Source: Alphaproteobacteria bacterium
GTDB taxonomy: Bacteria > Pseudomonadota > Alphaproteobacteria > Micavibrionales > Micavibrionaceae
Length of the DNA stretch: 37,711 nt
NCBI GenBank assembly: GCA_016794305.1
Contig: JAEUKN010000012.1
Location: 1 to 37,711 of the forward strand
Direction: 5' to 3'
Shown here: one piece after another, positions 1 to 8,250 of the stretch
Layout of the letters: every line of letters begins with the position of its first letter
Numbering within the stretch: position 1 is the stretch's first letter
Made by a program: the position numbers and the translations under genes
The notes under the pieces: model-generated
The model's input: the letters and a program-made list of their open reading frames with translations, nothing else
The model's database searches: none
Told to the model about the DNA's origin: nothing

Positions 1-2939
1 GCATTGCCGAGTTTTGACCCACCGGAGCTGAAGGCATTATTGGCTGCCAAGCTTCCGCTATCCGCGCCAAAGTTCACAGTTACGGTTCCAGAAACTGAAT
101 CCGTAGTCACCAAATCAGTTTCATCAATCGTTTGATCTGCCGCACCGGGAACCACAGGCACAGAGTCAAGATCATTTACGGTGACGATAATATCGGCGGT
201 TTTAGTATCGCCATCGCCATCCACAACGGTATAGGTGAAGGTGTCCGTTCCGAGGGCTGTATTTGCAGATGTGTATGAATAATCACCGTTTGGAGAGATG
301 ATGATCGTGCCGAAATCTCCCGCAATTGTCGTAGGGCCGGAGGAAGGAAGGTCGGTGTCTGTTCCATTGAATGTGATTTTGGTGATTTGGCCGCCATCAG
401 CCCCAATCGTATCATTGGCAAGAGCATTCCCGGTTATGGTTAACGGATCAGACCCCACAGTGACAACATCGTTGACAAGGGTAGGGGCACTGTCAAAGAC
501 ATTGAAGGTCAAAGCTCCACCGACAAAGTCACCATCGGCATCCGTGGCCGTATAGTCGAAGGAAACATTGATATATTCCAACGCGGTTGTGGGATCAACA
601 TGATCAAGCGGCAAAAAGCTTTCAAATTCGTAGGTTCCATCCTGATTGAGGACAAAGGTGAAAGCCGTTTCGGTACCCACCATCCCCACAGCAGAATTAC
701 CGTTCTGAGTGACGATTACCGGCTGTCCTGCAGATGTCAAGGCACCGTCTTTTGCGGCCCCGGAAAAGTTAAAGGAATTGGGGGTGACAATGAATGTTCC
801 CTGTCCGTCGGTGCCAAAATTAACATTAATTCGCCCGGTTGTTACGAATGGGACGGCTTCAAAGACGCCATGGTCAACGAAAACCGGCGGGAGTGCAGCA
901 GCCAATGCAGGTGCGGCGAGAAGTGAGAATCCCGATACGCTTGTATCACTGCTCATGTCTGCACTAGTGCTTTGTTGGGTATCACTTGTTGCTGACAACC
1001 CTACAGAAGCCAAAGATATGGATGAAGCTGCTGAGCTGATGCTTGAGCTGCCAGAAGTGCTGGACGTGTCTGTGTCAGATGTCGCAACTGAAATCGCGTG
1101 TGCGGTTGAATCTGAAGCCGAGCTAGAGGACGCGCTTACGCTGGAGCTGGTGGCCGAGGTTACGATGACCGGACCGTCATCATAGACATTAACATGAATC
1201 GTGCCGGTTTGAGAGTCACCATCACCATCAAGAATTCTGTATCCGAATCCCAGTGTGATGATGTCATTGGGGTCTGTTCGGTCGGCGTGATCCAGTGCTT
1301 TGAGCTGTTGATAGTTGAAAGTGCCGTCAGAGTTTAGTTTGAGGGTGAAAACCGTTTCGCCATTGGCGGTTCCGGTATAGGTGTCACCGGAAAGTGAGAC
1401 GGTTACAAGGTTGCCCCGCGACCGCAAAGCCCCGGTTTCAATAGAGCCCGTGGCAGTGAACCCGCCATTGATTGTTGAAAAGTTTCGCAAACCGTCAAAC
1501 CCTGCAGAAGAGGTGATGGCTCCGCTCACCGAGTTTTGTGTGGGAAAGAAACTTTCATCAATATTAACGGATGTTTGGGCAATTGTCGGGGCATCATCCA
1601 AAACCGAGACCTGAACGGACGCATTTGTGGTATCGCCGTCCACATCGGTTGCCGCGATGCCAAAATTGAGCGTGATCACATCATTGGCGTTGGTACCGTC
1701 GGCATGATCCAGCGGTTTGAATTGTTGATATTGATAGGTCCCATCAGGGTTGATCGTGAAGGTGAAGATGGTTTGACCGTTGGCGGTTCCGGTATAGACA
1801 CCTCCGTTTTCGCTCACTGTAACGGCATGGCCTTCGGATGACAAAGCTCCGTTGGCTCTTGAGCCGCCGGAGGTGAAAATTCCGGATGCGGACACAGTGC
1901 CGGGCGCATCCGTGCCGTAATCAACCGTTGCCTGGCCGGATATGCTACCGGCTTGAGGCATATTGGTTTCATCAATTCGCAAGGCATCAATGACATCAAA
2001 AACAGGAACAGGATCTAAAGGAGGTATAATGGTTGCCGCCGCAGAATCGGTCCCGGTAACATAAGGAATTGTAGGAATTTGTGGGGCGGAATAGCTTAAG
2101 GCTGTTGGTCCGATTGCGCCAATCGCGGTTACACCGTCGAGCGCTGCGGAATCGATCGAGCTGGCAAAACCATAGCCGCGGCTGGAAGAAACCGGGGCTG
2201 CGCCCGCGTCACCGGCGGCAGGTTCAACATTGGCCAATTTTTGGGCTGCGGTTTGGTCGCCGGCTGCGGGTTGCACCTGAGCAGCTTGTTGGGCCAAATC
2301 GGCCGTGTAAGGTTTGATAGGTCCGATCGCAGTCAAAAATGTGGAAGAGTCAACCACGGCACCGTTTTCAAGCGTTAAAACCGGGGGAATTCCTTCGCCC
2401 ACTGCGGCAAAGAAATGGCCCAGAATAATGCTGCCGCCATTGGAGAAAGAGAGAATTAAATCTTCACCATTACGTGCGGCCTCAACATTTTTGATGTCAA
2501 AAGCGAATTTATAAGCCTGGCCGTGTTCAACATTGACGGACACGTTTTCATGGGCTTTTGGTTGTTGGATGGTGAGCGCACCTTCCTTGCCGGTTTTAAA
2601 ATCAACGACATTATTTTTGCCTTGCTCGCCCAACAAATCTTGAGAGGGGCTTTGGGAGAGTTTTGCGTAGAGGTCAGTGGGATAGATAATGCTGTTATCT
2701 GAAAGCTGGATAATGGTGTCGCGACCACCGGATTGCGACGATTTTGCCAATTGTTCAAAATTTTCGATCACGTAATGTGAGTTGCCGCGCAATGTAATTT
2801 CAAGCGCGCCTGAGGATGTCAATTGCATGGATGTGACATCTGCCTGAGTAAAGGGAAGCAAATTGACTTGCCCAGCGGTGAGATGGGTCGGTAGCTCTTG
2901 ACCGGAAAATTTTACTGCAGATGCGTGATTTTTTGGCAT
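1..2939 (-). CDS. Giant T1SS-143/VCBS-repeat secreted adhesin, N-terminal part (runs off the left edge)
   Basis: One open frame runs without a stop from ATG at 2939 (AGAGGGA ribosome site just upstream) to the left edge, about 979 codons. Residues 1-210 hold two beta-type modules with the pattern 'LEITLRGNSHYVIENF' and 'LILSFSNGGSIILGHFF', like the prefix regions of BapA-type biofilm proteins. An Ala/Pro/Gln-rich linker follows. T1SS-143-type repeats lie at about 318-446 and 450-590, each ending in 'LDHADxTxxND-ITL-FG...D-DGD'. A Ser/Thr-rich linker (about 590-665) separates them from a third, diverged repeat (about 686-815), a cadherin/VCBS-like 'GNALANDTIGADGG...YT' domain (about 815-930) and the start of another repeat. 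No Sec signal is visible, as expected for type I secretion through a C-terminal signal, which would lie outside the window. The product is probably an exported surface or biofilm adhesin. The family call is firm and the ligand is unknown. Confidence 0.88.
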   Translation of the reverse strand, partial: MPKNHASAVKFSGQELPTHLTAGQVNLLPFTQADVTSMQLTSSGALEITLRGNSHYVIENFEQLAKSSQSGGRDTIIQLSDNSIIYPTDLYAKLSQSPSQDLLGEQGKNNVVDFKTGKEGALTIQQPKAHENVSVNVEHGQAYKFAFDIKNVEAARNGEDLILSFSNGGSIILGHFFAAVGEGIPPVLTLENGAVVDSSTFLTAIGPIKPYTADLAQQAAQVQPAAGDQTAAQKLANVEPAAGDAGAAPVSSSRGYGFASSIDSAALDGVTAIGAIGPTALSYSAPQIPTIPYVTGTDSAAATIIPPLDPVPVFDVIDALRIDETNMPQAGSISGQATVDYGTDAPGTVSASGIFTSGGSRANGALSSEGHAVTVSENGGVYTGTANGQTIFTFTINPDGTYQYQQFKPLDHADGTNANDVITLNFGIAATDVDGDTTNASVQVSVLDDAPTIAQTSVNIDESFFPTQNSVSGAITSSAGFDGLRNFSTINGGFTATGSIETGALRSRGNLVTVSLSGDTYTGTANGETVFTLKLNSDGTFNYQQLKALDHADRTDPNDIITLGFGYRILDGDGDSQTGTIHVNVYDDGPVIVTSATSSSVSASSSSASDSTAHAISVATSDTDTSSTSGSSSISSAASSISLASVGLSATSDTQQSTSADMSSDTSVSGFSLLAAPALAAALPPVFVDHGVFEAVPFVTTGRINVNFGTDGQGTFIVTPNSFNFSGAAKDGALTSAGQPVIVTQNGNSAVGMVGTETAFTFVLNQDGTYEFESFLPLDHVDPTTALEYINVSFDYTATDADGDFVGGALTFNVFDSAPTLVNDVVTVGSDPLTITGNALANDTIGADGGQITKITFNGTDTDLPSSGPTTIAGDFGTIIISPNGDYSYTSANTALGTDTFTYTVVDGDGDTKTADIIVTVNDLDSVPVVPGAADQTIDETDLVTTDSVSGTVTVNFGADSGSLAANNAFSSGGSKLGN

Positions 2940-3207
2940 ATTTTTTCCCTCTTATCAAATAAACCAGTGCGGTTAAACCAGTGTGGTTGAAATGTCCGCG
3001 CGCCGTGCGAGAACCCTCTAAAATTTCAAATTTTTCATTTGGAATTTTAAGCTATAGCAAAAGGTAAAAACTTTACGAATTTTTAACATTTGAAAATAGC
3101 ATATCTGAATAGCATATTTCCTTACGAATTGTCAATAAATTATGAAAAAATTTATATGGAACTAAATTTTGCATGCAAGGTAGGGGGATACTTGGTTTTT
3201 TATATGG
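2940..3207. other. AT-rich intergenic spacer upstream of the adhesin
   Basis: The spacer is AT-rich, with long A/T runs between 3030 and 3170, and no ORF was recognised. It must carry the adhesin promoter (minus strand) and the 3' end of the ABC ATPase transcript. No convincing -35/-10 pair or terminator hairpin could be picked out by eye. Confidence 0.5.
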
Positions 3208-4152
3208 TCAAATCACTGCATGAGCGGTGCTTTTGGTGAGTTGGAGGAAGACATCCTCCAGCGCGCTTTGATTGCTGGAAATGTCCTGGATTTCCCAGTT
3301 TTGCGCCTGAATCAGTGAAATAATTTCTCCTGCCTTGGTTTCTTTCGGGGCGTAGGTGAGGGTAAGCGTGCGTTGGCCGTCTTTGCGCGGGGTGAAACGA
3401 TCCAAAGTTTTTGGGATTTCTGAGATTTCATTGCTGAGAGTCACCGTAAGCTCCTTACGGTCCACGCGGGCAAGCAAAGTTTCCTTTTCCTCATCGGCGA
3501 CAATTTCCCCACCATTGATAATGGCGATTCGTTCGCACAATTCTTCGGCTTCTTCAAGGTAATGTGTGGTCAAGAGTACCGTCATGCCCTGGCGGTTTAA
3601 CTCGCGCACATTATCCCATAATTGGCGGCGCAGTTCGATATCCACCCCGGCGGTGGGTTCATCCAAAACCAAAATTGGCGGGTTATGGACCATGGCCTTG
3701 GCGATCATCAAACGTCTGCGCATACCGCCAGACAAAGCGCGAGTAAAATTATGGCCTTTATCTTCCAGCCCCACAAGCTTCAAAAGTTCGGCACTTCGTC
3801 GCTCAGCCCGCGGAACCCCGTATAATCCGGCCTGAATATCCAGCAATTTTTGCGGCGAAAAGAACGGATCAAAATTTAATTCCTGCGGCACAATGCCGAT
3901 ATTGGCGCGGCATTGGCGCGGATTTTCATCAAGGTCGGTGCCCCAGATTTTGACATGGCCATCGGTTTTCAGCACAAGCCCCGCAAGAATGTTGATCAGG
4001 GTTGATTTGCCGGCACCGTTTGGCCCTAAAAGCCCGTAAATCATGCCGCGCGGGATCGTCAAATCAACGGATTTTAATGCCTGTTTGGGCGGGCTTTTGC
4101 CGTTGGGTTGATAGGTTTTGCTCAAGCTTTTTATTTCGATCGCGTGCGACAT
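3208..4152 (-). CDS. ABC-2-type transporter ATP-binding protein (YadG/CcmA/NodI-like)
   Basis: This 314-residue nucleotide-binding subunit of an ABC exporter would power a separate membrane permease. Walker A GPNGAGKST is at residues 43-51, the LSGGM signature at 140-144, Walker B ILVLDEP at about 160-166 and the H-loop histidine at about 197. The C-terminal ~80 residues ('ALEDVFLQLT') are typical of drug/polysaccharide ABC-2 ATPases such as YadG or NodI. It starts 27 bp after the YceI gene on the same strand, so the two are probably co-transcribed. No permease follows: the next gene downstream is the adhesin, beyond 268 bp of AT-rich DNA. The partner is therefore elsewhere or lost, and the substrate cannot be told. 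Confidence 0.9.
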   Translation of the reverse strand: MSHAIEIKSLSKTYQPNGKSPPKQALKSVDLTIPRGMIYGLLGPNGAGKSTLINILAGLVLKTDGHVKIWGTDLDENPRQCRANIGIVPQELNFDPFFSPQKLLDIQAGLYGVPRAERRSAELLKLVGLEDKGHNFTRALSGGMRRRLMIAKAMVHNPPILVLDEPTAGVDIELRRQLWDNVRELNRQGMTVLLTTHYLEEAEELCERIAIINGGEIVADEEKETLLARVDRKELTVTLSNEISEIPKTLDRFTPRKDGQRTLTLTYAPKETKAGEIISLIQAQNWEIQDISSNQSALEDVFLQLTKSTAHAVI

Positions 4153-4179
4153 GATTGGGTCAACTCAATTTAATTTAAT

Positions 4180-4803
4180 TTAATTCATCACGGGTTGTTT
4201 ATTGGCTTCGGTTTCAATCGAAATTTCAACATCATCAGAAACGCCCGGTTTTTCAGGGGTTGACACAAAATAATCCATGCCGAAATCAGAGCGTTTCACG
4301 GTCGTTTTCGCACTAAATCCCACGGTTGGAAGTTTGCTGATCGGGTTTTCACCGATTTTATTGAGTTTCACATCCAACATAACCGGTTTGGTGACACCCA
4401 AGAATGTCAGGTCACCTGTAACTTTGGCGGTATCTTTGCCCGTCAATTCCACCTTTGTGCTTTTAAATTCGGCGGTTGGAAATTTTTGCGAATTAAAGAA
4501 TTTATCGGCGGCGAGATGTTCGTTGAAAACTGAGCTTCCGGTTTCATTGCTGGCGGTATTGATAATGGCATGAACGCTGGATTTATCGGGGTTTTTTTCA
4601 TCCAAAGTTACTTCACCGCTGACTTTGACTAATTTGCCCGATGGGTTGGAAAATCCGAAATGGTTGGCTTGCCAGACAACATTGGTGTGGTTGGGGTCGA
4701 GTGTATAGGTGATGGGTTCGGCCTTCGCACTATTGCCAAATCCTGCCCCGGACACCAATAGGGCTACGGCGGCCACGGCCACAGATAAGTTTTTAAAATT
4801 CAT
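4180..4803 (-). CDS. yceI: YceI-family periplasmic lipocalin-like protein
   Basis: The 207-aa product has a Sec signal peptide (residues 1 to about 28, hydrophobic core 'VAVAAVALLVSGAGFGNSAKA'). A complete YceI domain follows: 'YTLDPNHTNVVWQANHFGFSNPSGKL' near the N-terminus, then 'FFNSQKFPTAEFKSTKVE', 'VTGDLTFLGVTKPVMLDV' and a final 'DFGMDYF'. YceI proteins are periplasmic eight-stranded beta-barrels that bind long isoprenoid-type molecules, and their physiological role is often unclear. The start has a strong AAGGAG ribosome site 8 bases upstream. The 27-bp gap to the following ABC ATPase suggests an operon and contains three tandem copies of a 5-bp TTTAA unit. Confidence 0.93.
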   Translation of the reverse strand: MNFKNLSVAVAAVALLVSGAGFGNSAKAEPITYTLDPNHTNVVWQANHFGFSNPSGKLVKVSGEVTLDEKNPDKSSVHAIINTASNETGSSVFNEHLAADKFFNSQKFPTAEFKSTKVELTGKDTAKVTGDLTFLGVTKPVMLDVKLNKIGENPISKLPTVGFSAKTTVKRSDFGMDYFVSTPEKPGVSDDVEISIETEANKQPVMN

Positions 4804-4895
4804 TGAAATCTCCTTGTGAGTTTTTTGATGATGGATTCTGCACCTTGGGTAAGTGCAAGAATTTCTTCAATATAAGGGAAATTCAGGCTTTGAAA

Positions 4896-4926
4896 AGCCC
4901 CGCCAAAACTTATTTTTTAAGGGGCT
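4896..4926 (-). terminator. Putative terminator after miaB
   Basis: Read on the minus strand, AGCCCC (4926-4921) pairs with GGGGCT (4901-4896) around a 19-base loop and is followed by TTTTC. It lies 12 bases past the miaB stop and upstream of the YceI gene. The loop is long, so the call is moderate. Confidence 0.45.
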
Positions 4927-4938
4927 GTTGCGCTGAGG

Positions 4939-6363
4939 TCAAGCAACGACAAGACTTCCATGCAGGGCCATGACTCCGGCGGATGTAGTACGCACCGGCA
5001 GTGTTTGTCCCACCAATCGTTGCGGCAGGGGCGATATGGCAGAGGGCAGAGTAGGGGAAATGTTGCCCGCGACATTATCAGAAGGTTTAAGATTAATATG
5101 CACAGATTGATTATGCGGCGTGCGGCCATGAAGGCGCATTTCGGGTGCATTAAAATCATCAATTAAAACCGATACTTGCGAATTGACAAAACTCTGATTG
5201 AACGACTCGGATTGCTTCTGGATAAGCGATTGCAACGATTGTAATCGTTGATCCTTCACATCCTCACGGACCAGATTTTGCATGTTCGCGGCGGGCGTTC
5301 CGGGGCGTGCGCTATATTTAAAGCTATAGGCTGCGGCAAATCCGATTTGTTCAACCATTTGATAGGTTTGCGCAAAATCATCATCGGTTTCGCCCGGGAA
5401 TCCAATGATAAAATCAGAAGACAGCGCAATGTCGGGTCGCGCCGTACGGAATTTGTCGATGGTGTCAAAGTAAGATTGCGCCGTATGCTTGCGGTTCATG
5501 GCCTTAAGGATTTTATCTGAACCCGATTGCACAGGAAGGTGCAGATAGGGCATGACCTTCGGCAAATCCCGATGCGCCGCGATTAAATCATCGGTGACAT
5601 CGCACGGGTGTGAGGTGGTATAGCGCAGCCGCTCAATCCCGTCCATATTTTGCAGCTCTTGAAGTAACCGCGCGAGCGACCAAACACTCCCATCGCTCCC
5701 CCTGCCGTGATAGGCATTGACATTTTGCCCCAGCAAGGTGATATCACGCGCCCCCCCCGCGATAAGCCGTGCGGCCTCGGCCAAAATATCAGATGCGGCG
5801 CGGGAATATTCGGCCCCGCGCGTATAGGGCACCACGCAAAATGTGCAAAATTTATCGCATCCTTCCTGAATGGATAGGAACGCCGCCGGGCCGGTGACTT
5901 GGTTTTCTTGGGGCAGATGATCAAACTTTTCTTCAATCGGGAAATCGGTATTGATGATACGCTCCGCCCCATACGCCCCGGTGATTTTGGCAACCATTTC
6001 AGGGAGTTGGTAATAGGTTTGCGGGCCAAACACCATATCCACATAGCGCGCGCGGGAGAGAATGACGTCGCCTTCGGCTTGCGCCACGCATCCGGCCACC
6101 GCCACCACCATCTGCCCGCCTTGCTTTTCTTTGGCGGTTTTGAGCAGTCGAATGCGCCCAAGGTCCGAAAAAACCTTATCCGTTGCCTTTTCCCGAATGT
6201 GACAGGTATTGAGAATCACCATATCGGCATTCACGGCATCTTGCGCGGCGTCATAACCCAAGGGGCGCAGAATATCCTCCATGCGCTTGGTGTCATAGCT
6301 GTTCATCTGACAGCCATAAGTTTTGATATATAATTTCTTCCTGGTGGCGGCGTTTGCGCTCAT
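4939..6363 (-). CDS. miaB: tRNA-2-methylthio-N6-dimethylallyladenosine synthase MiaB
   Basis: This radical-SAM methylthiotransferase adds the 2-methylthio group to i6A37 of tRNAs reading UNN codons. The 474-aa length is normal. The N-terminal UPF0004 domain supplies three cluster cysteines (C18 in 'KTYGCQMN', C54 in 'LNTCHIREKA', C92 in 'AGCVAQAEG'). The radical-SAM motif CxxxCxxC is at 169-176 ('GCDKFCTFCVVPYTRG'), and a C-terminal TRAM region is present. An 8-base homopolymer (C8 on the + strand at 5751-5758) encodes 'AGGA' and keeps the frame. It is transcribed away from the methyltransferase cassette, and the usual partners (phoH/ybeY) are not in the window. Confidence 0.96.
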   Translation of the reverse strand: MSANAATRKKLYIKTYGCQMNSYDTKRMEDILRPLGYDAAQDAVNADMVILNTCHIREKATDKVFSDLGRIRLLKTAKEKQGGQMVVAVAGCVAQAEGDVILSRARYVDMVFGPQTYYQLPEMVAKITGAYGAERIINTDFPIEEKFDHLPQENQVTGPAAFLSIQEGCDKFCTFCVVPYTRGAEYSRAASDILAEAARLIAGGARDITLLGQNVNAYHGRGSDGSVWSLARLLQELQNMDGIERLRYTTSHPCDVTDDLIAAHRDLPKVMPYLHLPVQSGSDKILKAMNRKHTAQSYFDTIDKFRTARPDIALSSDFIIGFPGETDDDFAQTYQMVEQIGFAAAYSFKYSARPGTPAANMQNLVREDVKDQRLQSLQSLIQKQSESFNQSFVNSQVSVLIDDFNAPEMRLHGRTPHNQSVHINLKPSDNVAGNISPTLPSAISPLPQRLVGQTLPVRTTSAGVMALHGSLVVA

Positions 6364-6436
6364 GTAAATTGCCCAATATTGAATGCGATCATCATGCGAT
6401 CATTGACGCGCAGTTTAAGCATGGCTAGAGTAAAAA

Positions 6437-6470
6437 AATCAACAAAAATGATATGAGTTAAGTGAAAATA
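6437..6470 (+). repeat. 34-bp direct repeat, left copy
   Basis: Positions 6437-6470 match 7272-7305 base for base (34/34). The core is ACAAAAATGATATGAG. The two copies bracket the methyltransferase gene, and the right copy is the 5' leader of the next (broken) gene. Confidence 0.95.
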
Positions 6471-6501
6471 GACCTGTTGTAGAAGTAAGGAAGTCTAACC
6501 G

Positions 6502-7158
6502 ATGCCAATTTCAGAATTATTGATCGTTCCCTATAAATACGAAAGACCTTTACCGGATTTTCAGGAAGGAGATGATATTAAATTTCCTGATGCTCTCGTC
6601 AGAGCGTTGCTGGAGAAGTACACTAAAACAGGGGATAAGGTATTTGATCCGTTTACTGGACTGGGGACGACTTTTTTTGTCTGTGAAGAAATGGGTCGAG
6701 TGCCTTACGGCATTGAGGCAGATGATAAGCGTTATCAGTGGGTAGCGGAAAGAGTGCAATCAAAGCAACATCTGTATCATGGCGATAGCGCGGATATGGG
6801 CACATTTGATTTGCCACAAATGAATTTTTCCATTACCTCGCCACCCTACATGCCAAACTGGCATGATTGGAATCCTTTATATGGTGGTGAACCGGCATAT
6901 AATGGCTATGATCGTTATTTGAAAAGATTGCAGGAAATATATAAAGGTGTTTGCAAAATCATGCAACCAGAAGCCACAATTATTCTACAAGCTGATAATC
7001 TAACCAATGAAAAATTCTCACCGTTGGTTTGGGATATCGGTAAAGCTCTTTCTGAAGTTATGACTTTGGAAGGCGAAATCCTTGTCACTTGGTCTGAAAA
7101 CCATGAAAATAAGAGCCAATTCACACAATGCCTTGTTTTTAGGAACAGAAAAAAATAG
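6502..7158 (+). CDS. Solitary small DNA methyltransferase (N4-cytosine/N6-adenine type)
   Basis: The product is 218 aa with an AAGGAAG ribosome site about 8 bases before ATG. The SAM-binding motif 'DPFTGLGTT' is at residues 49-57, followed by 'GIEADDKRY' (motif II-like). The catalytic motif TSPPY is at 112-116. TSPPY is most typical of N4-cytosine enzymes, but N6-adenine cannot be excluded. Motif I precedes motif IV, the reverse of the beta-class order common for TSPPY enzymes, and no separate target-recognition domain is evident. No restriction endonuclease lies beside it. The coding sequence looks more AT-rich than its neighbours and sits between 34-bp direct repeats, which suggests an acquired cassette. 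Target sequence and substrate (DNA rather than RNA) are inferred. Confidence 0.85.
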   Translation: MPISELLIVPYKYERPLPDFQEGDDIKFPDALVRALLEKYTKTGDKVFDPFTGLGTTFFVCEEMGRVPYGIEADDKRYQWVAERVQSKQHLYHGDSADMGTFDLPQMNFSITSPPYMPNWHDWNPLYGGEPAYNGYDRYLKRLQEIYKGVCKIMQPEATIILQADNLTNEKFSPLVWDIGKALSEVMTLEGEILVTWSENHENKSQFTQCLVFRNRKK

Positions 7159-7271
7159 ACCCCTTGCAAAAGTGACGGGATACACGTCAGGATCGTGTTG
7201 GATTCTTTATGGGAAAATTCAATGCATCTAGTTTATTACATAGGCAGCAATTCCTCTATATGTAAGGTCGT

Positions 7272-7305
7272 AATCAACAAAAATGATATGAGTTAAGTGA
7301 AAATA
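7272..7305 (+). repeat. 34-bp direct repeat, right copy
   Basis: This is a perfect copy of 6437-6470. Its last base is the A of the ATG of the broken gene at 7305. The repeat therefore looks like that gene's native leader, duplicated at the left end of the methyltransferase unit (835-bp period). Confidence 0.95.
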
Positions 7306-7695
7306 TGAAAACGAATCTCTGGCGCGGTATTGCGATTGCCGAAAGTTTTATAGATGGGGAGGTCATCGCGCAATGCGCTGTCGTTAAAACGATCACTGAG
7401 ACGCTTGAAGGCGAGGCCGCGCGCGGAGAATTTCACTTTTCATAATGTCGAAGTTGCCGAGGGTCGGATTGAGGACGTGGTCAATATGGCGATGAAAACC
7501 CTCAAGCCCGGATGGTACATACATTTTGTGAAAGACGATCGGATGTTTGTGGCTTTTAGCGGAAAGTATTTTCTGATTGCTAAAGATGATTAAGAGTCGC
7601 TTGAGGGGGTTAAAAAATACGCACTTTGCTCAGGAATTCACCCCGAGCAAATCAACGGGTTGGAAATTCTGTTCGATAATCCTTTTGACGAATAG
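7305..7695 (+). pseudogene. Broken small conserved hypothetical gene (frameshift and in-frame stop)
   Basis: ATG at 7305 opens 'MKTNLWRGIAIAESFIDGEV', which continues to '...RGEFHF' and then hits a stop just after 7440. Removing one T from the TTTT run at 7437-7440 joins it to '...HNVEVAEGRIEDVVNMAMKTLKPGWYIHFVKDD...FLIAKDD'. A TAA at 7591-7593 interrupts this second part. The same frame then continues for 33 plausible codons ('ESLEGVKKYALCSG...NPFDE') to TAG at 7693-7695. The restored protein (about 129 residues) resembles small conserved hypothetical proteins with a 'WYIH..KD..M.V.F..K.F' core; I recall no function for them. Either the gene is decaying or the assembly has errors, but two lesions favour decay. 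Confidence 0.7.
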
Positions 7696-7696
7696 G

Positions 7697-7726
7697 TTTT
7701 AAGAGATTGTAAGCAAGCTCTTAAAA
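7697..7726. terminator. Symmetric hairpin between convergent genes
   Basis: TTTTAAGAG (7697-7705) and CTCTTAAAA (7718-7726) form a perfect 9-bp inverted repeat around a 12-base loop. It lies between the broken gene (plus) and the 94-aa gene (minus). The A/T-rich stem ends could act as a bidirectional terminator, but the stem is GC-poor. Confidence 0.4.
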
Positions 7727-7745
7727 AGCCGAAAAAATATGCTGC

Positions 7746-8030
7746 CTATACCAAGACAACGCGGCTTGTCAGGGATAATAACGTGCCGTCGCTATTGGTT
7801 GATTTCAGCACAATATCGCGGTTTTCAGTGAAGCTGTCCCTCAAGTCTTCGGGGATGACTCCAATGGGTAAAATTTCGCCCTGCAGAAGAATTCGCACCT
7901 CGCCATTTTGCCGATCCACCAGAATTTTATCGGCGCGGACATAGTTTGGGTCGTCAAAGCTCATTGAATATTCATGGGGTAAAAACGTGAAATCGCTGGC
8001 TTGCAGATTTGGATAAACGGAAGCGGTCAT
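7746..8030 (-). CDS. Hypothetical 94-aa protein
   Basis: No family is recognised. ATG at 8030 is preceded by a clear AAGGAG site ('AAGGAGAACACC'), which supports a real gene. The protein has no signal peptide or membrane segment. It opens with 'MTASVYPNLQASDFTFLPHEY' and contains 'ADKILVDRQNGEVRILLQGEILPIGVIPEDLRDSF', a mix of short predicted beta strands that suggests a small all-beta domain. It is convergent with the broken gene at 7305-7695 and has no obvious operon partner. Confidence 0.7.
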   Translation of the reverse strand: MTASVYPNLQASDFTFLPHEYSMSFDDPNYVRADKILVDRQNGEVRILLQGEILPIGVIPEDLRDSFTENRDIVLKSTNSDGTLLSLTSRVVLV

Positions 8031-8146
8031 GGTGTTCTCCTTGGTGTTCTTCTTGGTTTTTTATGCATTGCACAATGTAAGGCTATCATCCTTGCGTTAA
8101 AGGCTAGTGATGATTGCATAAAATTTTATTTAAATTGGATGTCTTT

Positions 8147-8200
8147 AAAATGCTCTAAGTATTTGTTTTGTCGCATTTTATTGCGATTGTCCGGCTTCCG
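8147..8200 (+). repeat. Family-2 repeat, copy 1
   Basis: It contains ATGCTCTAAGTATTTG, then TCGCATTTTATTGCGATT and CCGGCTTCC. Related copies are at 25943-26020 and 29045-29117. It is fused directly to the CCCCGCA hairpin repeat that follows. Confidence 0.85.
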
Positions 8201-8205
8201 TATTC

Positions 8206-8250
8206 GGCCCCCGCATCAAGTGCGGGGCTACGAAATTTGATGGGTGGTGA
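8206..8250 (+). repeat. CCCCGCA hairpin (REP-like) repeat, copy 1
   Basis: The core CCCCGCATCAAGTGCGGGG (8209-8227) is a 7-bp perfect stem with a 5-base loop, followed by CTACGAAATTTGATGGG and TGGTGAG. Copies with the same core and tail occur at 21503-21548 and 31446-31490. Confidence 0.88.

Noticed and set aside
709..1185. Plus-strand ORFs inside the first 2.9 kb
   Set aside because: They are shadows of the minus-strand adhesin, which has a continuous frame with clear domain repeats.
5751..5758. Possible frameshift in miaB at the C8 run
   Set aside because: The MiaB frame is continuous and in register with the family on both sides, so no frameshift is present in this sequence.
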